Shown here: in pieces, positions 45,652 through 56,460 of the stretch
Position numbering within the stretch: position 1 is the first letter of the stretch
Layout: every line of letters starts with the position of its first letter
From: Mesotaenium endlicherianum
Taxonomy: Eukaryota > Streptophyta > Zygnematophyceae > Zygnematales > Mesotaeniaceae
DNA: 64,000 nt
Reading direction: 5' to 3'
Assembly (NCBI GenBank): GCA_009602735.1
Contig: WELA01013420.1
Location: forward strand, 81,580-145,579
Position numbers and translations under genes: made by a program
The notes under the pieces: model-generated
Told to the model about the DNA's origin: nothing
The model's input: only the letters and a program-made list of their open reading frames with translations
The model's database searches: none

Positions 45652-46382
45652 GTTTATAAAGTGCATTTTTGAGTTTCATGAAAGTATGTTTTGATTGTAT
45701 AGTAGTATAGAGTGCATTCTTGTGGTCATTTTGATATAAAGTTCATTGAGTTTGGTCAAGTATTGAGGGAGTTATGGATTTCCAAAGTTTACTTAGTTTT
45801 GAGGTCGGTTGACGACCGTCCTTAATTCGCGGTGAGCGCGACCGTCAGATTGACCGACAGCGTGTAGCGATCTGGCCCGTTAGAATGAACTCGAACCTTC
45901 ACGTAAGTTTGGCTGACGCGGAGTGCCGACTAGGTCGATTTACCTAGAAGTTTCGGTTTAGCCTAGCGCGTCTAAGATAGAATATTCTAGTAATGTCGAT
46001 GCATGTATGTGGACGTCAATTCGGCCCGACACGTCAGATTAGACTGATCTGGCTTACTCACGAATATTCTGGAAGGGACGATTTGACGAACACTTAGGAA
46101 AATCCGTAGCTTCCTCCTAGAGAGGAGCACTTAGGCAGAAAATTATAAATAGGCATAACTTCTTTGTTTCTTATCAGTTTTCACTTCTGTAAATTTCTAC
46201 GGGTTTGTAATGACAAGGCCTTTCATCCTACACCATTTGTGAGCAGTTTATTGCCACTCAAAATGTCAAGTAATTTTCCTGAGCTTTCTTAGCAATATGC
46301 CGCTGCACTCTTGAGTATGATTGCAACTAGCTTTGTTGCTCGTGAGTCACTACGCTTCCACTAGGGCACTCTGCCCCTTTTA
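45639..46382 (+). repeat. C3 3' LTR with polypurine tract
   Basis: The LTR is 744 bp and is preceded by GAGGAGGGGGATGA (about 45625-45638), the polypurine tract. A TATA-like AATTATAAATAGGC lies near 46141-46155. The TSD copy GTAGG follows at once. Confidence 0.93.
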
Positions 46383-46387
46383 GTAGG

Positions 46388-47157
46388 CCCTTGGGCAATT
46401 CCCGGGAGAATACTTCTTTGTAGCCCTCTAAGACTTCTTGTATGTCCTTGGGAACGGGGCTGTCTTCTTGAATCTCGATGTCTTGCTTGATGTTCTTTGG
46501 CGTGATCAAGGCCAAAAGAAGCTCGTGTCCCTTCCTCACAAGTCTTTTGAGTTGGAGGGCGGACAATAGTATCTCGTGTGCCGGCTTCTTGATGTCTTGG
46601 GTCTGAGTATTATGGATTGCGCGCAAACTACAGATTCTTGAGGTGATGTCATTCTTGATTTTGATAGTACTGTCCCTCCAATCAACTTGGGGGTTGTGCT
46701 TGGTCAACCAAGACGTCCCTAGGATGACGTTGTACTTGCCCTATTGCATGGGGGAAAACACTACTCTATCCTTGAAGGACTTGATAGAGAGTGACAAGGG
46801 GTACGTCTTCTTGGAAGGGGTAAGATAGGAGAATTCATCGGGCATCATAATCTCGTCGTCGTGGTCAAGAGTTCGCATAGTAATACCGTGCTTGGTGGCA
46901 AAATCTGCAGCGATGAAGTTGCCTTGAGGTCCGCTATCCACCAAGATGTGGACCTTCTCTCCTCCAAGGTAACCTTTCAAACTCATTGGGGCTGGAACGT
47001 CGTCTTCAACGGGTGTTTCCACCTCACTTGGCTTTTTGTCTTCTCGTGAAGTGGATCTTGGGGTGGTAGGCTCCTGGCCTACTGGTGCTGTCCGTTTTTT
47101 GGCAACTTTTTGGGGCATGAGAGTGCACGATGGCCCTTTTTCTTGCAATAAAAGCAT
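46388..47157 (-). pseudogene. Family B protease and lead-in to reverse transcriptase
   Basis: Retropepsin-like module VHILVDSGPQGNFIAADFATKHG with a second signature in MTKHNPQVDWRDSTIKI-type sequence. The pre-reverse-transcriptase segment VLEGYKEVFSRELPKGL continues into [18 protein letters not shown] beyond C3 (40411 and below). Fossil. Confidence 0.8.
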
Positions 47158-48140
47158 AGTCCGGCCGTCATCAGAGCTTCTTTTTCAGCCGGGGAGAGTC
47201 TTGCTTTCACTCCTTGCTGGCTTCTTGCATCATAAGTGTCATTGGAGGGTCTTCCACTCTTCCGGGCAGCCGCGGGGTCTCTTCTAATAACTCCAATTTC
47301 CATGGGTGTGGGTCCACATTCAGACGTGGAAGGGGCTGCGTACACCCGCGTCGCCGGTGCCCGTGAAGATTAAGGCACGGAGTGCTTGAAATCCAAGGTA
47401 TCCACCTTTTGAGCCACTTCAATGATCTTTGAGAAGTCCGTCACGTCGCGTAATTCCACATTCTTTGCCACCTTGGGCTTGAGGCCAGACACATAACGAT
47501 CAATCTTCTCCTTGAGCGATATGTTGGGGATCTCAAGAGTGAGGTCATGAAATCTGGTTGTATATTCTTGAACGGACGTTGTTTGCTTGAGATGGCGAAG
47601 CTGTTCTCGAGCAATTTTCTCCGCATTGATGGGCATGAATTGCTTCTTGAGGGCTTCACGAAAATCCACCCATCTTGCATATGATGGTGGGGACTCTTGG
47701 CCGAGTACGGGATGCGCCACAGCTTGATATACAGCCGCTTGATAGTTACGCCACCATGATGTTGCTGCTCCTTTGAGCAAGGTAACGGCGAAAGGGACGT
47801 AGTCCTCCTCGGGTACTTCAAGGAATGTGAGGTACGTCTCCACTTGGTAGAGCCACAGATTCAGTTTGCCTCCTCTCCCAGGATTGAAAGTGTCTGGTTT
47901 GCCGGGCTTGATGAGTTTCCTTGCTCTTGTAGGCTGTTGTGGAGGCGCTTGAGCAGGGGCTAGATTTTGAGCGTTGCTCGCAATAGGGGCAACCATGGCA
48001 GCCATAGCTTCTCTTGACGCTTGCACGGTTGCTTCATAGGTGGCCAAGCCCACTTGGTTGTGGACGGTCATTAGGAAGGTTGCCCACTCATTTGCGGAAA
48101 CTTCTTGTGGTGGGGTCAACTTTGCTATAGCGGCTGCCAT
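47079..48140 (-). pseudogene. Family B gag with zinc knuckle
   Basis: The capsid core shows FNPGRGGKLNLWLYQVETYLTF, FAVTLLKGAATSWWRNY and QLRHLKQTTSVQEYTTRF. The single knuckle CFYCKKKGHRALSC lies near 47160-47110. Start at MAAAIAKLTPPQE (48140). Fossil, one or two breaks. Confidence 0.85.
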
Positions 48141-48321
48141 GGGATTTGACGGTGCTCCTCCTTGTGGTGCTTCTTGTTGTTACAGATTTTCTTGAGTGTG
48201 CTCTCCGGTCGGCACTAGAGGAGGGTCTCTTGGAGATGAAGTGCTTCCTTCGAAAGCTTGCTGTTGGTCTTGAGGATCGGCCATCTTCTTGTGCTACCAA
48301 AATGCCTAGCTCCGATACGAC

Positions 48322-48811
48322 TATAGTGAAACAGATAGATAAAGTATTTAGTGAAACTATTCAAGGAAAGGATCTTTGAACACAAGTGGTAGCTTCTTGA
48401 AAGAGAAATGGCTTCTTGAAAATTAACATATTTTTGGAATTTGGCAAGTACAAGAGTGATTCTGGAATGTCATTTTATGTTCTAGCTCTTTTTTATATAC
48501 TTGCTACATAAATAATTTCTAGGAAGGTGTATGTTGATGTGTTGGCACCCAACACATCCCAAAATTTGCCACCTCTTTTTAGAATAATGTACACATGTCC
48601 TTTTGACCTCAAAATGGCACATTTGATTTGTGCCACATGGAGTTCTTCTAGATCCTTCCTCTCACTTCGAAAATGCCTTAGAAGGTTCAAAGGACATGAA
48701 CCAAGTCACTAGAGTATCTATTCACACTTGACTCCACAAAATACTACTCCAAATATATTCAAAAGCATTAAAATATATGCATACTAATATATTATAATTC
48801 AAATCACTACA
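48322..48811 (-). repeat. Family B 5' LTR
   Basis: On the minus strand it begins TGTAGTGATTTG at 48811 and ends CACTATA at 48322, followed by the primer-binding site GTCGTATCGGAGCTAGGC. It matches the solo LTR at 3610-4111 closely over the whole length. Confidence 0.9.
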
Positions 48812-50180
48812 ATAGCCGTGTGGCTTATACATGCACGTCCTGTGCACGTGAAAGGCGGCATTGCGTGTGGCAAATGTACCACAGCAACTTGTACAATAAA
48901 AGATTGGCACCCTCCACTTGTACCATAGCAGTTCATGAATGCCACAAACTTAGTGAAGGGAGTTGCTTAATAGTTGACGGTGAGTCAAAGAGAGTTAACT
49001 TTAGTACAAGGTACTGTAGGGTGATTGACGCCCTGTGAGCAATTGATACTTGTGCTTGTTCGTTTTGCTGGGTAGGTCACGCACAAGTTGTAGGATGTTA
49101 TACATTCATTGCAAGCTTCCGACGTGCATAAGTAGATGTAGGAGTGTAATGGATATATTAGATGCACAATACTGCGTGGGACCCAAACAACATGGATCAT
49201 GAGAAGTGCACAGTTTTGTGGTGAATCAAATTGTTGTGTGATGATCATGTGTCCAACTCACGTTTTCAATGGTTGTCATAATCATAAGTACATTAAGTAT
49301 AGACAACGAGGTACAACGTGAGGGAGAGAAGCTTTGAATCACACTGAACACAGACAAGGACCTGTTCCAACGAGGCGACGACAGGTCCACGACCTTGAGC
49401 GCACGATAATTCAAAAAGCTCTCACCTGCTTGTTTCCACTTGCTTATAAAATTCCAACACGTGTTAAGCTTGGATATGGCAAACCAAATTGATTACATAG
49501 TATAGAAGCTGAAATAATGTTACCTTACCTCAGGTCACGAGCCACCCTCCACTGAACTACATTTTTATTAAAACCTACATTTGAAACCCTGAACCTAATT
49601 CAAACCTGCCTACTTGAAAGTGTAAAGAAAAGCACTCTCCGATGACTGCTATTTTGAGGTACATCTCATCAAAAAAACCTAACCCTCTTTGCAGGTGCGG
49701 AGTCATTCGCAATCATTGGGCGAGGCTGCACACAGTTGGCATTGAGCGCGGGTGAAGGGCGCAATGAATCTACCCCTGCAGGGCGCACATTCTCCTTTCC
49801 CTTACCATTCTGTGATGAGAACAATGCCGACCAATTCCGCCACACAGTGGCAGTGCTGCAGGCAAGCGATAAGCATTGGAGGCAGACAAAGACAAAGGCA
49901 CAGTCAGACGCAATGGAATGATACGAGGTCTCTCCCCCAGGGGCGGCATCTGAATGGTAGCATGAAGCCGAGCAGCCCGGTGTGGGGTGACTTCCTCTGA
50001 CGCTTTAGACAAATTAACCACTAATTTTTGTCAATCCTCTGCAAAACACACCCGCACACATGAGAAGACCTCTCAATTGAAGTAAGCAGACCATACAAGA
50101 TAGAAAAACAAGAGGGTGTAGCCCACCTGAAAGGGAAAGCAAGCCAGGCGATGTTGAAACTTATCCAAAGTAGCATATGC
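48812..50180. other. Intergenic stretch between family B and the HIRAN gene
   Basis: No gene that I can support. 48812-49700 is AT-rich unique-looking DNA. Small open frames at 49736-50021 exist on both strands but show no family features. The part next to 50180 is probably the 3' untranslated region of the HIRAN gene on the minus strand. Confidence 0.5.
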
Positions 50181-51794
50181 TTAGTATTTGTCCGCAGGCG
50201 TCGTAAAGAGGTGCACGAGAAGACCTTGCTGCAGGATGCCAATGCAATGCTGTGAGAGAGGCAGTGTGTGCATGCAGCCGGCATTTGGAAGAACAAGACC
50301 AAGACTTAAGAGACTGAAAGAGGACAAGTCGAACTTGACCTCACTTGCTTCACGGTAATCTGCTTCAACTCCTCGTTCAAATTTTTCAGTTGAAGTTCGA
50401 TGCAGATGAAAGCATCATCAATCATGGGTGCAATGATGTCAACCAGGTCCCTGTGCAAATATCCCATGCGCTGACCACCATTTTTGCAAACGCGGATAGC
50501 ATTCGGATCGGCTTGATGGAGCGGATCTCTCATAGCAAATACATCTTGCAAAAGCTTGCAATGACACAATGAATGAATATTGCAGATCACTATGTGCAAC
50601 CGCAGTCTCTGCTGTGGGGAAAATGTGTAAAATGGCACCAACAACAGACAGCTCACCTCATCTTCCTCGTAAACCTGTGGGTAGAACTTCAGTCCCCTTG
50701 ATTTCAGTTTCCAGGCTGCCCACGTGTACGCAGAACAGTGTTTTGTTGCGACGTTGCCTATTGAGTGCATAACCTCCTCCACACTGAACAAGAACTCGCA
50801 GACGAGGACTGCCCAAGGTGAGCAAGCTTTGAAGTACCCCCCAGCTCAAAAAGGCAGTGACAAAGAGCACATACTTAAACACTTCTGACATACACCCTCA
50901 GAGATACAAAGCATACAACACAATGTCACCTCCTGTCGACTTCAATGACTGGCGTACAACTAATAGTGGCTCCAGTTGCCTTTTAAACAAGGCGGGTATG
51001 CTATACAAGCTTCCACATGCACAAAACATGGAAGCAAGTGGACGGAAAGAGGACTGGGAGGACGGGGAACCACAGAAGTGGAAATTGTTCCGTGTATTGC
51101 AGCAAAGGCTTCACACACCCACCTCACCAAAAATGAATGCACAGTCAACAGGAGGAAGCATTGGGCAATGCGCAGAAATACACAAGCGGAAGGAAGTCAG
51201 CACAGGAGGACAGTAAACGTTATGCACGCAAATGGGACAAGCTGCAAAGAACCCCTTTTTGGTGGCATGCAGCCTCCGCAACGGACACAAGAGACAGGAG
51301 CAAGGCAGACCAACCTGAAGGGGCGTGGCAGTGGCTTGCAAAGCAAACACGCCTCCGACAAGCTGAGGTGAAGCAGACTTACCCATCCGACCACCATGAG
51401 GCACCGCTTCTACATCCCCAACATGTTCGTCCTCGCTGTCCGAAACGTTATCCGCAATGAAATCTGGGAAGTGATCCGCGTGGGACGAATTAGCCCTTAA
51501 CCGGTGTGCCTGCGCCTCGTTCATTTCCTTCAACTTTGTTATCTCCAGTTGCAGGGCAGTCACTTCCTGTTGCAACGCCCTCATCAACTGCACATCGTCG
51601 TCAAGAGCTCAAGCAACATTATCCCGGACACAAAGGAGCTCTTCATTCAAGGCATCTCTCTCTATTATAAGAGCATCTCTCTCCTGCAGTACTAATCCCA
51701 GCTTATTGTGTACTAAGTTACGTAGGCGCTTGGCGTCCACGAGGACGGCCTCTGAGCGCGCAACAATGTCGTCCAGCATACGAGGAAGCGACAT
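50181..51794 (-). CDS. Coiled-coil and HIRAN-domain protein, four-exon model
   Basis: HIRAN domains bind DNA ends in HLTF/Rad5-type repair enzymes and also occur alone. Exon model on the minus strand: 51794-51383, 50808-50657, 50554-50345, 50249-50181, with GTAAGT, GTGAGC and GTGAGG donors and AG acceptors. Phases agree across all joins (1, 0, 0). The protein starts MSLPRMLDDIVARSEAV and has a coiled coil (ERDALIIERDALNEELL, LQQEVTALQLEITKLKEM) and an acidic patch (VSDSEDEHVGDVE). The HIRAN core is DVFAMRDPLHQADPNAIRV, NGGQRMGYLHRDLVDIIAPMID. It ends HLFTTPADKY. One in-frame TGA is seen at codon 62 (51611-51609) in the coiled coil, so the copy may be a young pseudogene, or the base may be wrong. 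The second intron (102 bp) has no stop and could be retained. Expression is unknown. Confidence 0.68.
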
Positions 51795-52242
51795 GGTGGA
51801 AATGATAGAACAAAGAGTGTTAACACAAGAAATGAAGAATGAAAACTTGTTGGATAGCAGTGACTGAGAGAGGAGGAGGTAACGTTGTGTAGAGCAAAAG
51901 GAATAGGAGGCATTGACTACGCACGTGCACAATGAAGTGCTGTCGGCGAAGTGGGGGGGAAACACCACACATGGGATTGACAGTGAATGTGTCGTTAATG
52001 CACGACGTCGGACGCGAAGCCGAATTGTTTGCAGCGCAACACGATGGTTGGAAAGGATAACTGGGATCGACGACGGGGTTGGACGTCCAACGTTGTCCAA
52101 GGAGTTCCTACAAATCACACAAACATTCTTTCTGGCAATGCATCAATCGCATCCACAAACATGAGGTTAGATGTGCCCTGTGTGCAGTTGTGTGAAAAAG
52201 AGTAATATTGACGTTGAAGCACTAACAAAGCAGCATTGAAGA
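51795..52242. promoter_or_regulatory. Shared upstream region of two divergent genes
   Basis: About 450 bases separate the HIRAN gene start (minus) from the first plausible ATG of the methyltransferase locus (plus, 52243). The part next to the HIRAN gene is pyrimidine-rich when read on its sense strand, as expected of a leader. I see no clear TATA box. A bidirectional promoter is an inference from geometry. Confidence 0.4.
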
Positions 52243-52924
52243 CATGGACACCTTGGAAGACGTATCATTGGCACCGGACCCTCGCCGCAAATGGAGGTCC
52301 ACTGCGGGGTAAGTCAACATGGAATGGACCGTTGTAAATGTCAATGAAGTTGAGATGCGCCCTTCTGTGTTAGGACTCAAATTGTCTTAGCCTCCTACCC
52401 AAATGATGTGCCTGGACTGCGCCACACGCCGCTGATTACTGTGTGTGAGTTAGTGTGGGCAACCAAGCCGTCCCAAGCATGCCAGCCACGAGTATCTGAG
52501 AGCAGTCCCCGACATACAGTTGCTTGTCTGAATGCAGGTACAGCTTGAGGATGAGTGCATCGTATCTCCGGGCGCCAGCCATTCTCTTTGGAGAGGAGTG
52601 GGCTGTAACAGAGCATGGCAACAACCACCCCAATGTGTGGTACCACGGTCTGTGCTTGGAGGTGGAGGAGGGAAATTTGCCACCTTGTTTGAGAATGACG
52701 AGGAAATATATTACCTGGAATTGGCCAAGGTGAGGGCACACCACGTGTCTCTGGATGACAGTCACCTCATTCCAGGGGTTGAGAGGTTAGAAGGCAGATG
52801 GAAGGTTATAGTCTTGCGCAACTTTGAGAATTCAAGAAAAATCACAATCGTGGAGAATCTAAGGAACAATAGAATTCCTGCACCCCTCCACGTCATGACA
52901 TTTCATAGAAGACTGCATATGTAG
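52243..52924 (+). other. Exon-like segments with a Tudor-like pattern upstream of the methyltransferase
   Basis: A short first exon is possible (ATG at 52243; MDTLEDVSLAPDPRRKW, donor GTAAGT at about 52308). A second exon-like region follows an acceptor CAG at about 52538. Two open frames overlap here. One contains HPNVWYHGLCLEVEEGN and the other KFATLFENDEEIYYLELAKVR. Together their order resembles a Tudor/Agenet-type chromatin reader (W-Y-x-G ... E-x-G-x-F-x-x-x-F-E-x-D-E-x-x-Y). The later part (VERLEGRWKVIVLRNFENSRK) has no assignment. Intron borders and frame are not settled. Confidence 0.4.
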
Positions 52925-52937
52925 GGGGAGAGGCAGG

Positions 52938-54275
52938 ATGGACCGTCAGACGGAAGATGCAGGCACGCCTAGGAGGAGGAAGATATTGAAAGTGTGTGGA
53001 ATCTTCTCGGGGATAGGGGGGTTTGAGCTGCCGTTTAAGGACACGGGGCACGAGATAGTAATGATGGTCGAAAGCAATACGAGTTGTTGGGAGTTGTTAA
53101 AGGAGAAGTTTCCAGGGGTTCAGGTGAACACAGACGTAGTGATTGTCACTGCCATACCAGAAGGGGTTCAGGTGGTGCTGGCGGACTTGCCCTGTCAAGA
53201 TGTGTCTAACAGAGGTAGCACTTCCGGAAAGGAGTGTACAGTGAGGCGCACAGGACTCGTAGTTCACCTCTGGCGCCTTTTGCAGATGAACAAAATACCC
53301 ATAGTGGTGATGGAGAATGTCCCAGGAATATTGGCGAGAGGGGCAACAGAGAGCATCCCATACACAGCACAGGTGGCAGACAGAATGCACTCTTTGGGTT
53401 ACAATTGGGCATATGGGACGGTGCAGAGCTTTTCCTTTGGATAGCCACAGATGCGAGAGAGAGTCATCATAGTGGGCATGCAGTTTGGAGATCCCAAAGA
53501 CGTACTATTAGCCAAGGAGGCGACCTGCCACAAAGCAAGCCTGTGCTCCTGTGCACAACATCAGCTGGACGGTAGGCGGAAGTACAGAGAAGTGTGGGTG
53601 ACGAGAGTGAACGAGACAGCGCCGTTAAAGTCGTACGACGTATGTCCAACTATCACAGGGGTGAATGCCAAGCACATGCTGGGGATAGCGGACGTGGAGG
53701 CGCTGCAGGGTTTTTCGAGCGGGTGGACAAACTCTATGGATACCAGCAACCGACAGCTCTATCACCTAGGAAATGCCATACCAGTAGGCTTGTCTACATG
53801 GCTAGAAGGGCGCATTGCAGATGCCTACGAGGAGAAGTACGATCACCGGCAAGATACAGTTCTCACAAGCAAAACCACATGGCCACGAAGCGCATGGCAG
53901 ATGCAGGGGGGGAACGGGCGCATACACCAGGCAATACACAAGAGCACAATTGTGGGAGTGGCACTTGTGGAGGCCATTCTCGGATGTCACGAAGGCGTGA
54001 GCATGGAGGACCACAGGCGGGGCAGAGCGGCAGCTGTCAAATGGCTCAACAGGCCCAGATTCGAGGCCGATTGGGCAAAGTTGCAGAGTCTGGCATACCC
54101 TCTGAAGGCACGCTTACTCTCTACATGCGGCCTGTGCATAGAGGCTGAAGCAGCTCTGTCAGCTGTGAGCCGCGAGCCCGAGGGCACGCTTCCCGGGCAT
54201 CTCAACACCGAGAACTGGGCAGCTCTGATAACCTTGTCCGAAGGCAGGCAGCAGCACGTGAAGGGGAATTGCTGA
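52938..54275 (+). pseudogene. Cytosine-5 DNA methyltransferase (bacterial/viral-type motif set)
   Basis: The enzyme would methylate cytosine in DNA using S-adenosylmethionine. Motif I CGIFSGIGGFELPF lies at residues 20-33, the acidic MVES at 43-46, motif IV LPCQDVSNRG at 84-93 with nucleophile Cys86, motif VI VMENVPG at 124-130, motif VIII PQMRERVIIVG, a target-recognition region, SYDVCPTITG, and motif X LGNAIPVG near residue 277. About 110 further residues follow without a known fold. A start Met lies at 52938. The frame is interrupted once inside the catalytic domain and otherwise stays open for 446 codons. It differs from the domain in element D at motifs I, IV and X. No reverse transcriptase is near. 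It could be a host gene or a remnant of a virus-like element; I cannot decide. Confidence 0.8.
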
Positions 54276-54565
54276 CGTTTGCCCTGGATTTCGGCCATTT
54301 CGTGGAAGAGAGGCTGGAGCAGGTGGTTGGTAAAGGCAACCTGCCATGCTTTGCTCTCGTAAGGGCATTCAACATGTGGTTGAGCGAGCAGGCGGTGCCG
54401 GTCTCAACTAGCCACATTTATAATCACAAACATGTAAGCATGCTGGTAGGCTCTCTGGGGCTGAAATGGAGGCAGAGACGCAGAAATCCCAAAGAGTACC
54501 AAGACTGGCGATTGAGGTGTTGTGTGATTCGTCAACTGACGTACACACCGTCACAGAGAGGGTGA
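54269..54565 (+). pseudogene. Segment resembling the helical domain of D5/P4-type primase-helicases
   Basis: An open stretch overlaps the end of the methyltransferase frame by a few bases. The pattern FGHFVEERLEQVVGKG, then ALVRAFNMWLSEQAVPVSTSHIY, then LVGSLGLKWRQRRR recalls the F-x-x-x-x-(V/I)-E ... Y-x-x-(F/W)-x-x-W-x-x-x-x-x-x-x-S ... (L/F)-x-x-x-(L/V)-G-(L/F) layout found C-terminal to D5-like primase-helicases of large DNA viruses and P4-type phages. The call rests on spacing of hydrophobic and small residues only. It may be the C-terminal part of the methyltransferase protein or a separate remnant. Confidence 0.35.
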
Positions 54566-55706
54566 GAACCATGAGAATGTATAAGGGGTGGAGAGTGCAG
54601 GACGCAGATTGTGTTGTCAATATTGTTGTAGGTGTAGGTCCAGGACCCACACAATGGGAGTGGATCCTACACCACAATTGTAAGCAGCTGCAATCATAAA
54701 GGAACAACTGAATATTATTTGTTTTATGAATGCGAGAACGTGCAGTGTCAGTGCACAAGCAGCCATGGATGTGTTCCAAAGGCTCTTTGCAGCCATCATG
54801 CCACTCCTGCAATGCTCAATAAGCGCGAAGTTGATTAGAGTGAGGGTTGATGGTGCTAGGCAACAGGCGCACAAAGAGCACATGCGAGTGTGCATGAAGC
54901 AGTGGGCACCAAAGGAGTCCCATACAAGCATAGACTGTGATAACTACTCTAACACAACAGTGATCAAATTCCCAAAGTCTGTGCATGAAATGAAGCTCGT
55001 GCAAGGGTGCGCTCAGAATATTTGCATGTAATAACATAGCGGCCGTTATGCTAGTGACTGCATATTGCAGCGAGACTTTAACTAGAGACGATGGACCCAG
55101 GGATCAAAGATGAAGGCTGCAGTGCATGTTGCCTCAGGTGTCGTCGGGAGTGAAAAGAATGTACCTCAATTGAGCTCTTGGAGTGAATTATGAAAAGCTG
55201 TTGCTCATTTCCAGCTTACTGTGTACCATTTAACGGCAGCACCTGAAAATTCTCACTTGGGGACGTCATATACAGGGCCAGATATTGCACTTATGCACAC
55301 ACAAATGGTAGTCATTATGCAACATTAGAGGGTTAAGAAACAGCATCAGAGAGCAAACCTCTCTGAGGGGATAAGTCGATGGACTACTCACTCGACATCT
55401 GGCTCAGGCACATTACACCCTACCGCTTGACCTACGCCTGCATTGGTGAAAGTGTAAGCAGGCATTGATTCGTAAGCCAGGCTTCTAAACTCTGAATATC
55501 ACTCGAGCATCAGTGTTTGCGACACTGCTGCATGTAGCCTGGGCGTACTGGGCAAAAGTATGAAATTACTTGCCCTCAGGGTCACAAGTGCAGCAGATGT
55601 GCATACTCACATCGTCTGGCTTCCCCGTCAAGCCTGCAACCAGCGAGAGCAGATGAAAGGTGTCTAGCTTTAACTCATGCAAGCTTCTTGGTGCACATAC
55701 AACGTC
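54566..55706. other. Intergenic stretch before C4
   Basis: A small open frame (54726-55031, plus) has no family features, and the antisense frame in the same place is no better. I see no convincing gene or repeat. The end carries the ACGTC (55702-55706) that is the target duplication of C4. Confidence 0.5.
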
Positions 55707-56460
55707 TGAAAGGGGCAGAGTGCCCTAGTGGAAGCGTAGTGACTTACGAGAAAAAGAACAAGTTGTAATTATACTAAAGAGTGCAACGGCATATCACTAA
55801 GAAAACTTAGGGAAATTACTCAACATTTTGAGTGGCAAGAAATTGCTCACAAATAGACTAGGATGAAAGGCCTTGTCATTACAAACTTGTAAAAATTTAC
55901 AGAAGTGAAAACTGATAAGAAATGAAGTAGTTATGCGTATAAATAGTTTTCTGACCTAAGTCCTCCTCTCTAGGCGGCAGGGCCGCTTAGCAACGGACTT
56001 TTCTAAGTGTTTGTCAAATTGTCCCTTCCAGAATATTCGTGAGTAAGCCAGATCAGTCTCATCTGACGTGTCGGGTCGATTTGACGTCCACATGCATGCA
56101 TCGAAATATCTAGAATATACTAACTTAGACGCGCTAGACTAATCCGAAACTTCTAGGTAATTGACCTCGTCGGCACTCCGCGTCAGTCAAAATTACGTGA
56201 AGGTTCAAATTCACTCTAACGGGCCAGATCACTCAATGCGGTCGGTCAATCCAACAGTCGCGCTCACTGCAAATTAAGGACAGTTGTCAACTGACCTCAA
56301 AACTAATTAAACTTTGGAAATCCATAACTCTCTTAATACTAAACCAAATTCGATAAACTTCACATCAAAATGATCAAAAAAATAAACTCTACACTTCTAA
56401 ACAATCAAAACATACTTTCATGAAACTCAAAAATGCACTTTATAAACCTATGACCTTACA
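55707..56460 (-). repeat. C4 3' LTR
   Basis: On the plus strand it runs TGAAAGGGGCAGAG to ATGACCTTACA. The polypurine tract of the minus strand lies at 56461-56475 (plus-strand TCATCCCCCTCCTC). Confidence 0.93.

Larger units (their letters stand above)
40371..46382 (+). mobile_element. Full-length family C chromovirus C3 with target duplication
   Basis: The 6,012 bp element has two LTRs and TSD GTAGG on both sides (40366-40370 and 46383-46387). It is inserted into family B. Order: 5' LTR, primer-binding site, gag, protease, reverse transcriptase, RNase H, integrase, chromodomain, polypurine tract, 3' LTR. A hand comparison of the first 190 bases of the LTRs gives about 10 differences (about 5%), so it is moderately old. 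It is complete in outline but broken in about six places. Confidence 0.95.
38083..48811 (-). mobile_element. Family B Ty3/gypsy element, split by C3 and 3' truncated
   Basis: On the minus strand: 5' LTR (48811-48322), primer-binding site, gag, zinc knuckle, protease and start of reverse transcriptase (down to 46388), then the inserted C3, then reverse transcriptase, RNase H and integrase (40370-38083). The element continues exactly across C3 after removal of one copy of GTAGG. The 3' end is missing at the junction with the family E fragment. Without C3 about 4.7 kb remain. Fossil with about five breaks. Confidence 0.9.

Noticed and set aside
49560-49690. Telomere-like CCCTAA-type repeats
   Set aside because: Only isolated AACCCT and CCTAACCC motifs, not a tandem array.
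49752-50021. Small genes on either strand between family B and the HIRAN gene
   Set aside because: Open frames of 80 codons on both strands over the same bases, no conserved features; likely untranslated DNA.
54726-55031. Plus-strand 101-codon frame 3' of the methyltransferase locus
   Set aside because: No recognisable domain, and competing antisense frames of equal length. Kept only as part of the intergenic stretch.
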